Of a stretch of DNA of 64,000 bases, positions 20,418 through 31,182 are shown piece after piece; positions within the stretch are counted from its first letter, which is position 1; each line of letters begins with the position of its first letter. The position numbers and the translations under genes are program-made. Location of the stretch: contig CAWASR010000009.1 in assembly GCA_963784805.1 (NCBI GenBank), positions 214,420-278,419 on the forward strand. The letters are read 5' to 3'. The DNA comes from Roseiarcus sp963784805 (GTDB lineage Bacteria; Pseudomonadota; Alphaproteobacteria; Rhizobiales; Beijerinckiaceae). A model generated the notes under the pieces. It did no database searches. It saw nothing but the letters and a program-made list of their open reading frames with translations, and was not told the DNA's origin.

Positions 20418-23400
20418 TTAGCCGAGCCGGCCCGACGCGTGGGCGAGGATCGTGTAGACCTTGCCGGTGTTGGACAGCAGGTAGGCGCGCCACTGGGAAC
20501 CGTCGCGATCGTTCTGGCTGACCTTCGCCAGCAAGCGCTCGAATTCCTGGGTGTAGTGCGTTGCAGTGTCGCGGAATTGCGGATCGGCGCGATAACGGCG
20601 ACGGATTTCGTCGAAGGCCTGCTGCCCGGGCTCGGTGTATAGGCGGCGCGAAACGGCGGTGGGGTCGCCGCGCCGCCAGCGATCCCACATTTCGACCGCC
20701 GCGACGCTGTCGATCAGGCCGCCGATGCCTTGGGTCAACGCCTCCAACGTCTCAATTCCGCGCGCCGCGGGGGCATCGGGCTCTTCCCGCGACGCCGCCG
20801 CCAGCAGGTTGGAAAGCCAGCCGGCCTGGGCGCGGTCGGCGACATCCGCGGGGACAGCGGTCGGCGCGGCCGGGCGATCGGTTCCGAGTCCGAACGGCGG
20901 CGCCGGCCATCCGTGATCCGATGCGTCATCGAGCGGGGGAGCGGGTTCCAGGGCGGCAATCTGCGCCGAGGGCGGGATTTCGATCGGCGTGTTCACAGTC
21001 CTCTCGGCGGAGGGCGCCAGATCCTCTCGATCCGGCGCCGGCGCCTCCGCATCGCGGACAGGTTCAACTGGGCGCGGCGGGGGAGGCGATTCGCGCCGCG
21101 CCCTCGCCGGCGCGGAAGCTGCGGCGGACGCCCCGACCGCGATTGGCTCGGCGACGTCGAAGGCGGCGCCGGAATCGGACACCAGCGCCGCGAGCTCCTT
21201 CAGCGCGCGAATCTGATCGGAGACGACGCGACGCATCGCTTCGGCGGTTTCACTCGTCTCTTGCGGCAGATCGAGCACGCCACGCTGCAGCTCTTGCCGC
21301 GTCGCGTCGAGCTCGCGCTGGACCTGGCTCGCCATCTCTTTCACTTCGGCGACCGACTGCCGGAACCGCTCGGCGGCATGGTCGAGCGCGCCGGAAATCT
21401 GCGCGTTGGTCTGGTCGATGGTCGCCTGCAATGTCTCGGCGGTGCGTTCGCGCTCCTTGGCCGCGGTTTCGCGGATGGTCTCGAATTGGCCGGCGACGGC
21501 GACCGACGCGCCTTTGGTCGCCGAAGTGAGCGCGGACGCGATTTCCTGCGCGCGCGCCTGTGCTTTGCCAAAACTGTCCTCGACGCTGGCGGCGAAGCGC
21601 TCCAGCATCGAGGCGAAAGCCTCTCCGCGGCCGGACAGATCGCCGACCAACGCCTGAAGGCTGTTCTGCCGGTGCTCGAGGGCGCCGTCGAGCGACTGCT
21701 GCTGGGCGGCGAGATCGCGCGCCACAACACTGAGCGAGTCGGCGTGCTGGGAGAGCCGTGTCGCCAGCGTGCCGGCTTCGGTCTGGGTCGTGGATGCGAT
21801 GCGTCCCAGCGTCGCCACCTGAGAAGCGATGCCGCCCAAGGCGCGCTGAAATTCGTCGACCCGCGCGGCGAGGCCGCCCTGGACGGCGGCAAGCCGGTTG
21901 CTGGCCGAGTCCACGGCATGGTCGATCGCGGCGCCGGTCTTGCCGAGATTGTCGATCACCAGGACCAGTTCGCCGCGCAGCCGTTCGCTTGAGCCGGAGA
22001 GAGCGCCGACCGAATTCTCAGTGCTGCGGGTCATGGAGTCGCGCAGCGATGCGCTGGACAGTTCGACCTGCTCGGTAAGGCGCTTCAGCAGCGTGCCGAT
22101 CGCCTCGCCGGACCGGTTGACCGCGTCGTCGGCCGCGCCGCGCAGGGCCTCGCTCGAACTCGACGACTTCCGAGCGCAATTGACCGGCGAGCGCGCCCAG
22201 GACGCGCACCGGGTCCGCCGCGCTGCCGTTGACCGCCGAAATCAGCTCGTCGGTGCGACGGGTCAACACCTCGGCGAGGCCGGCCATCTGCTGGTCGAGC
22301 GTCTGCATCGCGCGCGCGCCAACTCCGGCGATCTCCTTGGAAATATGCTCGCTGCGCTCGCCGAGCGCGGTCACCAGAACGGCGCCTCCGCCGTCGATGA
22401 CCTGGCGCAGATCGTTGACCTTGGAGGCGATCTCGGACGCGATGCTGGCGCCGCGCGCCGCCCAACTCGAATCGGCCTCCGCCGCGGTTTTCGCCAGCGC
22501 CTCGGTAACCGCCTCGATACGAGCCTGCAGGCGGGCGTCGATAATCCCGGCGTTGCGGTTGGCGGCGTCCGCGAGATCCGACAGGCGCGCGTCAATGATG
22601 CGCGCGCTCTGATCGGCCGCGTTGGCGAGAGCGGACAGGCGAGTGTCGAAGTCCTGCGCGTTTTGTTTTGCGCCGTCGGCAAGCACGGCCAGGTGGCGAT
22701 CGAAGACGGCGCCGATGGTGGCGTTGTGGGTGTCGATCATGGCCGTGACCTTCTGCGCATGATCGCCGACCGTGTCCGCGAGGTCGGATCGACTGGCGTC
22801 GAACCGCTGGCTCAGATCCTGCATCGGCGTGACCACATGGTCCTTGAACCGTTCGACGCTTTCGCCAAGCGACCGGGAAACGTCGTCGGCGCGTCCCGCC
22901 AGCGTCGCGTTGATGTCCTCGGCGAGCGCCGAGAGCGTCTGCGTCAATTCGCCGGCGCGCTTCTGCAACGTTTCGCCGATTTCGGCCGACTTGGCGTCCA
23001 TGCCTTGCACAATTTCACGACCGCCTTCCCCCAGCGATCGCGCGGCGTCGAGCGTGCTGCGGGCAAGGGTCTCGGTCAGCGCGCGGCCCCGCTGGACCAG
23101 CGCCTCCTCGATCCGCGCAAGCAACGCCTCGAGCGTTGTCGAGACCTGGCTCAGCTTCTCGGCGGCGCGCTCGTCGACCGCCTGGAGGCGGCTGTCGAAC
23201 AGCGCCGCCGCCTCTTCGTTTCGACGGCCGAGCCTCTCATCGACAGCGCCGCCGCCGCGGACGAGAGTCTCTTCGATCGCGGTGAGCTTGCCGGCGAGAT
23301 CGGCGCCGAGCGCCTCGGATCGTTCGCCGATTTGTCTGACGATGTCTTTGCCCCGTCCGTCGATCGCGACCTCGAAGCGTGCAAGTCCTTCGCCGAGCGT

Positions 23401-26400
23401 GGTCTCGATTTGGCGGGAATGGGATGCGACCGCGAGATCGACCGCGTCGTGGTGGGCGGAGGCGACGGCCTCGAACTGACCAAGACGCTGCGCCGATCTC
23501 GCCGACAGCTGCTCGACGTTGGCGGCAAAGCGCCGGTCGAAGTCGTCCCGGCGGGCCTGCATCATCACGTCGACCGCGTCGACCTGACTGGCGATGCGCG
23601 CGTTGAGCTGGTCGGAATGAGCCGCGATTCGCTCGACGACGCTGTGCCCGTTCTCGCCCACCAGATTGTCGATCGCTTCGAGGTATTCGTTCATGCGGCC
23701 GGTCTGTTGCGACAGGGAATCCACCAGGCCGGCGCCTCGTTCGCCGATGATGACGTCGAACTTGGCCACCTGAGCGCTCAGCGCGTCATGCACGTTGGCT
23801 GCGCCAATCGCCACGGTCGTGGCCGCTTCGCCGGCGAGCGCGGCGAAGCGCTCGTTGATTCGCGCCGAGTCCGCATTGAATTTCGCCAGCGATTCCGCGG
23901 TCGAAGCTTCTATCTGGGCTTGAGTGGCCGCGCCCTGGAAGGTGATCGCCCCAACAAGACGGTTCGTCGATTCGTCGAACAAGGTCTCGACGGCGGCGTT
24001 CTGACCGTTGATCGTCTGGCGCAGTTGCGTGTCGCGGGTTTCGAATTGCTCGGCCCAGCGAGCGGCCGCGGCGTCGAGGATCGCGATCGCGTCTTCCGCG
24101 CGGTCTCTGAGCAGGGTCGTGATGCGTTCGCTCGAGCCGTCGAGCCGGTCTTCCAGCGCCTGGCCGCGCACGACGACGGTCTCGTGCAGGCGGTCCGAAG
24201 CGCCGCCGAGACGCGCGACGAGGTCGTCGCCTTGAACGAGAATGGTCTCGGATAGGCGGGCGCTGCTGGCGTCGAGGCGCTCGATCAGCGATTCGGAGCG
24301 GGCGCCGAAATCGCGCGACAGAGCCTCACTGCTCTCGCCGAGGCGGACGGCGACGGATTCCCCTTGCGCCCGGATGGCGCCGACAGTTTGCGCGCCGGTC
24401 GAATTGATCCGGCCGACGACGTCGTCAGCCTGGGCGTCCAAAGCGCCGGTCATCGCCAGCGAGGCCTCGGCGAGGCGGGCGGCGACCGAATCGCCGTGCG
24501 ATTGAACGGTGTAGGAAGCTTCCGCCAGACGCGCGGCGAGAGTGTCGCCATGCATGCGAAGCGCCAGCACCGCTTCGGCGCTGCTGGTTTCGATGCGCCC
24601 TGCGGCGGCGTCGACGTGGGCGCCGACAGCGGCGCTGGCGGATTGCGCGGAATCGGCCAGGCGGGAGGCGACCGCGTCGCCATGCGCGCGGATCGCATCG
24701 ACGACGCGTTCGTTGGTCGCATCGATGCGTCCGACGATGGCGTCGCCATGGCCGTCGAGAGCGCTGGTGGCTGATTCGGCGGCCTCGCCGAGGCGCGAGG
24801 CGACGGCGTCGCCGTGCGCGCCAATCATGTGCACGGCGCGATCGCTGCTGGCGCTGATGCGGGCGACGACATCGTCGGAATGCGCGCCCATCGCGGCGCC
24901 GGCGGAGACAGCGGCCTCGGCCAGACGATTCGCGACCGAGTCGCCTTGCGAGCGGATCGCCTGGAGGACCTGATCGCTGCTGGCGTTGATGCGGCCGACG
25001 ACTTCGTCGCCATGAGCGCCGAATCCGCCGGACACGGCGAGCGAAGCCTCGACAAGCTGCGCGGCGATGCTGTCTCCATGCTCCTTGATCGTCTCGACAG
25101 CGAGGGAGCTGCTGGTCGCGATCCGGCCAACGATGTCGTCGGCATGGGCGTCGACAGAGTCCGTCATGGCGAGCGACGCGTCGGCGAGTTGGGTCGCGAC
25201 AATGTCGCCATGCTCCCTGATCGCGCCGATCGCCTGGTCGCTGCTTGCGACGATGCGGCCGACGATGTCGTCGGCATGGGCGCCGACGGCGCCGGTCATC
25301 GCGATCGAAGCGTCGGCGAGCTGGGCTGTGACGCTGTCCCCATGGCCCCTGATCGCGTCGACGGCCTGGGCGCCGCTGGCGGAGATGCGGCCGACAAGGC
25401 TGTCGGCATGGCCGCCGACGGCTTCGGATATGGCCTGGGACGCCTGGGCGAGACGGTCGGCGACCGCGTCGCCGTGCCCCGTGATCGCGTCGACGGCCCG
25501 CGCGCTGCTCGCGTCGATTCGGCCTACGACATCATCGGCGTGCGCGCCGACCGCGCCGCGCGCCTGATCGGCCGCTTCCGCGAGCCGCGCCGCGACACGG
25601 TCGCCATGCGCGCCGATCGAGTCGACGATGGAATTTTGCGAAATATTGATGCGCTCGATCAGTTCGTCGCTTCGCCCCTCCATGCTGGAAAGCAGGACCT
25701 CTCCAGCCGTCTTGACCCGGCCATCGATGTCGCCGACCCGGGCCAGGATGTCGTCAGCGGCCTTTCGGCTGGTGTCGGCCAGGCGAGCGGCGAGGCCGTC
25801 GCTGATTCCGGCGATCGACACGGTCATCTGCGTCCCCCCGGCGACGATGCGCTCGAGCGTCGCGGCGCCGGTGCGGTCGATGGCGTTGGCGATCTCCTCC
25901 GACGATGCGCCGAGCGAGGCGACGAGACGCTGGCCGGCTTCGTTGAGGCGATCGCCGAGGCGGGCGCCAGCCGAATCGAGGTCTTCGGAGATGCCGTCGT
26001 GCGCGTTGGCGATCGCGTCACGCATCCGCGCTCCGCTGACCACGATCGCCTCCCGCTGATCCGCCATCTCTGCAATCAGCAGGCGGATCTTGCGCTCGTT
26101 GTCGGAATAGGAACGCTCGAGGGTCGAGACCTCGGACCGCACGCGCGTCTCGAGTTCGGCCGCCCGCGCAAGGGCGCGTTCGACGCCGTCGCCCATGAAC
26201 GTGAGTTCGCGGCGGATCGCCTGCGAAAGAGTCATCATATGCTCGCCGGCCATCGTCTCCGGCTCGGCCAGACGCACAGCCACCTGGGAAATCGCGCGCG
26301 CCGACTGGCGCAGTTCGCGTAATCGGCGCGAAAGCGCGGCAAAGCCGAACATGAAGAAAATCGGCCCCAGCGCCGCCAGCGCCAGCAACGGCGCCTCGGG

Positions 26401-26865
26401 CCGCAGCAGGATCTGCCTCAGCGGAGCGGCGGACAGAGACGGCCATAGATTTTCGTACGCATAAACCGCGCAGATCGCCGCCCAGACGATTGAGCCGATC
26501 AGAGCGAGAATGAATGGCGTGCGGCTCGCCGGCCGGACGTTCATGGCCTGCAAAACCGCCCCGACCGTCTCGCGGTCGTCGTTCGCCGGCGCCGCCGTGG
26601 GGATCGCGGGCTTTGCCTCGGCCTCCGTCGGCGCAGCCGTCGCCGACGGTTGGCTCGGGCGCAGCAGCGGCGCGGATTCGGCAGGCGCGCTCGGCTTGAG
26701 GATGGGCGAGGCGGCCGCCGGTTTCGCCGGGGCGCTCGGCGCGGGCCGCGACGGACCCTGGCCCAGTGACAGCGCCTCGGTTTCGTCGTCGGTCAGGTTC
26801 AACGCACTTTCGATCGCCGACATCGCGGCGGAAACCGGATCCGGCGTCGAATTCTGCTTTGCCAT
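20418..26865 (-). CDS. growth-pole-ring (GPR/RgsE)-like giant membrane coiled-coil protein, frame interrupted
   Basis: Two abutting frames (22018-26865, about 1,600 residues, and 20418-22034 with the rest) read as one protein of about 2,150 residues if one extra base near 22150 is allowed; the phrase EFE then continues as EALRGAADDAVNRSGEAIG in the next frame. The N-terminus is Pro/Ala-rich with two membrane helices (about 116-137 and 157-178), then a very long apolipoprotein-like repeat helix with HGDxVAxRLxEA units, and a conserved-looking C-terminal domain (MWDRWRRGDPTAVSRRLYTEPGQQAF). Size, layout and order match the Agrobacterium GPR protein that forms a ring at the growing pole. The homology is by recognition, not by search. 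Confidence 0.75.
24400..25600 (-). repeat. 132-nt tandem repeats (44-residue units) in the giant protein
   Basis: The 44-residue unit HADDIVGRIxASSDQAI...DSVDA recurs about nine times. On the plus strand, GTCGTCGGCATGGGCG-type phrases fall near 24868, 24999, 25131, 25263, 25398 and 25530, about 132 bases apart. The four-helix-turn periodicity suits a long amphipathic rod. Repeat-mediated length change is likely. Confidence 0.75.
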
Positions 26866-26886
26866 TTGTCCGCCTCATTTTTTGGC

Positions 26887-26907
26887 GTCGATCGCACGCG
26901 GATCGAC
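26887..26907. promoter_or_regulatory. 7-bp perfect inverted repeat upstream of the giant gene
   Basis: GTCGATC (26887-26893), a seven-base spacer, and GATCGAC (26901-26907) lie 21 bases upstream of the ATG at 26865. It may be an operator or an RNA hairpin in the 5' leader; no regulator is identified. Confidence 0.3.
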
Positions 26908-27031
26908 TGACGCGCCAGCGTTCTCCCCGGCGTGGCCTCGGCCGGCGGAAACGTCACAATTAACCACGTCGCAGTTTACCGCCGCGGCCTCGATATGAAA
27001 ACCACGCCGAACGGGCAAACTTCAAACGTCG

Positions 27032-27046
27032 TTAACGATTATTTTA
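27032..27046 (+). promoter_or_regulatory. CtrA-like box in the gpr-like/hpt intergenic region
   Basis: TTAA at 27032-27035, seven bases, then TTTA at 27043-27046 differs by one base from the CtrA site TTAA-N7-TTAA. It sits between a putative polar-growth gene and an Hpt gene, a plausible place for cell-cycle control. A single near-match in about 240 bases is weak evidence. Confidence 0.3.
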
Positions 27047-27145
27047 CCATGTTTTTTCAAACTCTTCATCCGACCGATAGCGGCAACCGCCCGGCGCCGC
27101 ATTCGTGTCATGGTCCTTTATTGGCAGGCGAATGGCGGGGGCGGC

Positions 27146-27598
27146 ATGCTCGAGAAGCTCGGAGCATCGGGTCCGTTGGAGGCGGACTCGAATTGGGATT
27201 TCCCGATCGGAGACGACGGCGGTTCTCCCCTCGATCTCGTTCATCTGGCTCGGCAATGTGGGGGCGACCAGGAGCTGGAGCAGGAATTGCTGGGTCTTTT
27301 TCGGCTCCAGTCGCGCGCTCTCACCGCGCAATTAAGCGACCCAACATCTGTATTGTCGGAATCCAGGGCCAATTTGGACTCCAAGGCCAAGATCGCCCAT
27401 AAGCTTTGTGGTTCGGCGCTCGCGGTCGGCGCCCAGCGGGTCGCGGGCGCGGCGCGCCAAATCGAGGCATGCGCCTCGGCCGTTCACGTCGGCGGTTCGG
27501 CGAGCGCCAAAGACCCCGCCGCCCTGAGGCGGGCGATCGCCGCGCTCGAGGCGACAGTGGCCGAGGCCATAGCGGAAATCGAGCGCATCCGCGGCTGA
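27146..27598 (+). CDS. Hpt (histidine phosphotransfer) domain protein
   Basis: About 150 residues containing a single Hpt domain: DLVHLARQCGGDQELEQELLGLF forms the first helices and IAHKLCGSALAVGAQRV carries the phosphorylatable His (H-K-L-x-G-S-A). Hpt proteins relay phosphate between histidine kinases and response regulators in the cytoplasm. It is transcribed divergently from the giant polar protein, so a role in cell-cycle or polarity signalling is an inference from position. ATG 27146 follows a GGGGGCGGC; ATG 27110 is an alternative. Confidence 0.8.
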   Translation: MLEKLGASGPLEADSNWDFPIGDDGGSPLDLVHLARQCGGDQELEQELLGLFRLQSRALTAQLSDPTSVLSESRANLDSKAKIAHKLCGSALAVGAQRVAGAARQIEACASAVHVGGSASAKDPAALRRAIAALEATVAEAIAEIERIRG

Positions 27599-27797
27599 AG
27601 ACCCGGATCCATCCTATCCGTTCTCCCTGGACGCCGCTCGCGCTTGTCGCGCTGGCCGGAAATCGGCCTTGAGGCAAAAGCGCGGCGACAAATGCCTTTC
27701 GGCGCCGCAGCGCTTGCTTTATGTAGGCGCCCGGCAGGGGTGGGGATGCTTGAGCCTTACAGCCTGGATATGTTGTTCTTGGGACCTATTCGACTCA

Positions 27798-28118
27798 ATG
27801 ACAAAGGTGACGTTTATCGACGCTTCGGGGCAGGCGCGGGCGGTCGACGCCCAGATCGGCTCGACGGTCATGGAAACCGCGCTTCGCAATTCCATTCCTG
27901 GGATCGAGGCCGAATGCGGCGGGGCCTGCGCGTGCGCGACCTGCCACGTCTATGTCGCGGAGGAATGGACCGAAATAGTGGGCAAGCCCTCGCAGATGGA
28001 AGAGGACATGCTCGACTTCGCCTTCGAAGTGCGCCCCAATTCCCGGCTCTCCTGCCAGATCAAGGTGTCCGAGGCCCTGGATGGGCTCGTCGTGACCACG
28101 CCAGGCAAGCAAGGATAG
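27798..28118 (+). CDS. 2Fe-2S ferredoxin (adrenodoxin type)
   Basis: The 106-residue ferredoxin has cysteine ligands C40, C46 and C49 in AECGGACACATCHVYV and C86 in RLSCQIKV, the spacing of adrenodoxin/FdxB-type [2Fe-2S] ferredoxins. These donate single electrons to cytochrome P450s, hydroxylases or Fe-S assembly. It is 12 bases upstream of a ferredoxin-NADP+ reductase gene, so the pair probably forms an electron-transfer module from NADPH. ATG 27798 starts the conserved MTKVTFIDASG; the upstream frame is not family-like. Confidence 0.93.
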   Translation: MTKVTFIDASGQARAVDAQIGSTVMETALRNSIPGIEAECGGACACATCHVYVAEEWTEIVGKPSQMEEDMLDFAFEVRPNSRLSCQIKVSEALDGLVVTTPGKQG

Positions 28119-28130
28119 GACCCGAAATAT

Positions 28131-29168
28131 ATGAACGATGTAATCTCGACCGACGTCGTTATTGTCGGCGCCGGGCCGATTGGCCTGTTTTCGGTGTTCG
28201 AACTCGGCCTTCTCGACATCAAATGCCACTTGATCGACATTCTGCCGAAGGCCGGCGGCCAGTGCGCGGAACTCTATCCCGAAAAGCCGATCTACGACAT
28301 TCCCGGCTTCCCGATCATCACCGGCCAGGAGCTGGTCGACAATCTGATGAAGCAGATTCATCCGTTCGGGCCGACTTTTCACTTGAATGAAATGGTCGAT
28401 CGGGTCGATGTGCTGAGCGCGCCGGATCGGCCGTTGTTTCGCGTCGCCACCGATAATGACAAGACGATCGAGGCCCGGTCGATCTTCATCGCCGCCGGGG
28501 GCGGCTCGTTTCAGCCCAAGAGGCCGCCGCTGGCGGGTCTCGAGGCGTACGAGAACACGAGCGTCTTCTATTCCGTGCGCAAGATGGAGCATTTCCGGGG
28601 CCGGCGCGTCGTCATCGTCGGCGGCGGCGATTCGGCCCTGGACTGGGCGCTGAACCTGCATCCGGTCGCAAGCCGCGTCACGCTCGTGCATCGCCGGGAC
28701 GTCTTCCGCGCCGCCCCCCATTCCGTCAACGCCATGCGGGCGCTGGTCGACTCCGGCAACATGGATTTCGTGCTCGGCCAGGTGACGGCGGTCAAGGGCG
28801 GCGATGGGCGATTGTCGGCGCTGACGATCCGGCGCGAGAACGGCGAAATATACGATCACCCATCAGACGTCATGCTGCCGTTCTTCGGACTGACGATGAA
28901 GCTCGGGCCGATCGCCAAATGGGGCATCAACCTGCACGAAAACCTCATTCCGACCGACACCGAAAAGTTCGAGACCAGCGTTCCGGGCATCTTCGCGGTC
29001 GGCGACATCAACACCTATCCGGGCAAGCTGAAGCTGATCTTGTCAGGCTTCCACGAGGCCACGCTCGCCGCCCAGCGCGTGCATCATTACGTTTACCCGG
29101 ACAAGAAGCTGACCTTCCAGTACACGACGTCTTCGACTAGCCTTCAGCGCAAACTCGGGGTGAGCTAG
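28131..29168 (+). CDS. thioredoxin-reductase-like ferredoxin-NADP+ reductase
   Basis: This 345-residue flavoprotein has FAD-binding DVVIVGAGPIGLFSVFELG, then KAGGQCAELYPEKPIYDIPG (family hallmark), NADPH-binding VVIVGGGDSALDWALNL, and the C-terminal FAVGDINTYPGKLKLILSGFHEA. It lacks the CxxC of thioredoxin reductase, which marks the YumC-like ferredoxin reductase group. It likely transfers electrons between NADPH and the adjacent ferredoxin. It forms an operon with that ferredoxin (12-base gap) and is convergent with the SIMPL gene, ending nine bases from it. Confidence 0.95.
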   Translation: MNDVISTDVVIVGAGPIGLFSVFELGLLDIKCHLIDILPKAGGQCAELYPEKPIYDIPGFPIITGQELVDNLMKQIHPFGPTFHLNEMVDRVDVLSAPDRPLFRVATDNDKTIEARSIFIAAGGGSFQPKRPPLAGLEAYENTSVFYSVRKMEHFRGRRVVIVGGGDSALDWALNLHPVASRVTLVHRRDVFRAAPHSVNAMRALVDSGNMDFVLGQVTAVKGGDGRLSALTIRRENGEIYDHPSDVMLPFFGLTMKLGPIAKWGINLHENLIPTDTEKFETSVPGIFAVGDINTYPGKLKLILSGFHEATLAAQRVHHYVYPDKKLTFQYTTSSTSLQRKLGVS

Positions 29169-29177
29169 CGGCCAAGT

Positions 29178-29915
29178 TTACTGCGTCAGCTCGAACTTGG
29201 CCGTGATCGTCACCGTGAGCTTGTCCTGACCGGCCTCGATCGGAGTCGGCGGGGCCGACGTGGCCATCGGGGCGTAGGCCCGCCCGCGGAAGGCGAGGGG
29301 TTGAGCGACAGTCTCTTCGCTCAATTCCATCAGCCGCCCGAGTTTCGCGCCGCCCGCTCTGGCGAAAATCTCGGCCTTGCGCTTGGCGTCGGCGACCGCG
29401 AGCGGGCGCGCCTTGTCGAGGAGCGCGCTCACGTTGTTCTGGCCAAACGCGACGCCGTACATCGTGTTGGCGCCGGCTTCCACCGCCTTGTCGAGCAAGG
29501 GACCGAGGCGAGGAATGTCGCGAACGGTCACCGCCACCGTGTTGCTCACATTGTAGCCGGTAATTGTCTGCGCTTCTTGCGCGTTTGAGCGCTGGTTCGA
29601 GAACATCGGAGAAATCGACAGGCCGGAGGTCTGGATATCGACGCTCGCGACTCCCTCGGCCTTGATCGCCGCCAGCACGGCGCTGACCGACTTCGCGTTG
29701 GCGGCCATCGCCTCGCCCGCTTCCTTGCCCGCGGTCGTCACTCCAAGCGTCACCCGCGCGAAATCGGGCGCCGCGCCGACGCTGCCCTCGCCGCTGACCG
29801 CGACAAACCGGCCGCTGTTGTATTCGATGATGCGCGGCTGGGCCGCGAGCGCGGAAGGCAATGCGCTCAGCGCCCCGACGAACGCGATCAGGCCGAGCCG
29901 CCGCAGGTCCCGCAT
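29178..29915 (-). CDS. SIMPL-domain (DUF541) periplasmic protein
   Basis: The 245-residue protein has a signal peptide (MRDLRRLGLIAFVGALSALP, then SALAAQ) and a SIMPL/DUF541 domain: VAVSGEGSVGAAPDFARVTLGV, DIQTSGLSISPMFSNQ, ITGYNVSNTVAVTVRDI and LAVADAKRKAEIFARAGGAKLG. Members localise to the periplasm or outer membrane and are linked to oxidative-stress protection (YggE) in E. coli. ATG 29915 is preceded by AAGGAGGG. An ATC-hydrolase-like gene lies 46 bases upstream and may be cotranscribed. Confidence 0.9.
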   Translation of the reverse strand: MRDLRRLGLIAFVGALSALPSALAAQPRIIEYNSGRFVAVSGEGSVGAAPDFARVTLGVTTAGKEAGEAMAANAKSVSAVLAAIKAEGVASVDIQTSGLSISPMFSNQRSNAQEAQTITGYNVSNTVAVTVRDIPRLGPLLDKAVEAGANTMYGVAFGQNNVSALLDKARPLAVADAKRKAEIFARAGGAKLGRLMELSEETVAQPLAFRGRAYAPMATSAPPTPIEAGQDKLTVTITAKFELTQ

Positions 29916-29961
29916 GATCTCCCTCCTTGATCTTCGGTCGAAGTTTGCGGCCGCGCCGGGC

Positions 29962-30465
29962 TTAGCTTCTCGGCGTCGGCTTTTCTTGCGCGTCGGCGCG
30001 GTAGCGGAAGTCGCAATGGGTCGCGCCGCCCATGATCGTCTGCGTCCGGGTGAGCTTGATGCGCGGATCGTAGCCCTCGCAGAAGGCGCCGTCGCGGTTG
30101 CAGGAGAGGAGGTCGCCGATGTCGCCGAGGCCCATGGCGCGATAGGCCTCGGCGTAGCGGCAGCGCGTGACGTTGAAGTCGAACACGCCCGGCGCGTCGG
30201 CGACGATTTCGATCCTAAGCGCGTCGTCCCTGGTCCACAGATGCTGGATCGCCTTGAAGCTCTCGAGGTCGGCGCCGCCCGGCGCCCGCCTGGCCAGCTG
30301 CGCGCCGGCCTCGACCGCCGCGCTGCGAATGGCGTTGCGCAGGATTGCGCGCGCCTTCTCCTCGCCGACGCTTTTGCGCATCTCCTCGTAGATCGGCTTG
30401 ATGATCGCCGCCTCGATCTTTCGGCGCGCGAGAATGCCAAGCTCGTCGTCTGTCGAAACGTTCAT
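29962..30465 (-). CDS. L-2-amino-thiazoline-4-carboxylate hydrolase-like protein
   Basis: The 167-residue protein resembles the ATC hydrolase family (Pfam ATC_hydrolase): FDFNVTRCRYAEAYRAMGL, DLLSCNRDGAFCEGYDPRIKL and TRTQTIMGGATHCDFRYRA contain the family's conserved Cys and His residues. In Pseudomonas the named enzyme opens the thiazoline ring in L-cysteine production; most genomic homologues have unknown substrates. Full length for the family. The start is at ATG 30465. Probably cytoplasmic. Confidence 0.85.
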   Translation of the reverse strand: MNVSTDDELGILARRKIEAAIIKPIYEEMRKSVGEEKARAILRNAIRSAAVEAGAQLARRAPGGADLESFKAIQHLWTRDDALRIEIVADAPGVFDFNVTRCRYAEAYRAMGLGDIGDLLSCNRDGAFCEGYDPRIKLTRTQTIMGGATHCDFRYRADAQEKPTPRS

Positions 30466-30656
30466 GGCCCAGGAGCCTGCGCCGGCCGCGCGGCAAGTGT
30501 CAAATTCCGTCCTTGGCCGGCGACCGGCCGCTTGGCGAGCGGCGACGCATGAACCGCGCGGACTTGACAGGCGTCGGCGCCAACAGAGAGTTTCCTGCTT
30601 AAGCCGGCTTCGAGCCTGGAGGAATCGCCTGCGCGCGCCCGAGAGGAGACCGACCC

Positions 30657-31055
30657 ATGCCGATCGTCGGAATGGATCATTTCACCATCCTCACTGCCAA
30701 CGCCTCCGAGACGGTCGCGTTCTACCGCGACATTCTCGGATTCACGCCCGGGCCGCGGCCGGCGTTCTCGTTCCCCGGCGCCTGGCTCTACAACGACGGC
30801 AGGGCCGTGCTTCATGTCGTTGAAAAGGCTTCCATTCCGAAGGGCGGCGGGGTGCTCGACCACATTGCCTTCTTTGGCGCCGACCTGGCCAGTTTCGTCG
30901 CCAGGTTGAAGGCGCGCGGGCTCAAATACGATCTGCGCCGGCTGCCGGAATCCGGCCACGCCGCCGGGACCTGGCAACTGTTCTTCTTCGATCCGAGCGG
31001 CGCCCGGGTCGAGATCGATTTCGCGGCGACGGAGAGCGTGGAGACGCCGGCCTGA
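30657..31055 (+). CDS. VOC-family (glyoxalase-like) protein
   Basis: This is a 132-residue single-domain vicinal-oxygen-chelate protein. It starts MPIVGMDHFTILTANASETVAFYRDILGF, with the His metal ligand, and has VLDHIAFFGADLASFVARL and a C-terminal FFFDPSGARVEIDF with the Glu ligand. VOC enzymes include glyoxalases, extradiol dioxygenases and fosfomycin-resistance proteins; no subfamily motif allows more. GAGAGGAGACC precedes the ATG. It is monocistronic, with a long repeat-rich gap downstream. Confidence 0.9.
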   Translation: MPIVGMDHFTILTANASETVAFYRDILGFTPGPRPAFSFPGAWLYNDGRAVLHVVEKASIPKGGGVLDHIAFFGADLASFVARLKARGLKYDLRRLPESGHAAGTWQLFFFDPSGARVEIDFAATESVETPA

Positions 31056-31182
31056 AGCGACGCGGCCTTCGACGCCGAATTGCCCAATGTTGACGGCGCC
31101 TCGATTGCGGCGGCGCTTGGTGGCGTGGTCATGCCGGCCAATCGGTTCGTCTGGGACCTCACCAATAACTAATGCTAAAAGC

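Noticed and set aside
24400..25600. Possible CRISPR array from regular repeats
   Set aside because: Period is 132 nt inside a coding frame with diverged units, not short identical repeats with unique spacers.
21898..26322. Long plus-strand open frames opposite the giant protein
   Set aside because: Antisense shadows of the 132-nt repeats; the minus strand has membrane helices, repeats and a conserved C-terminus.
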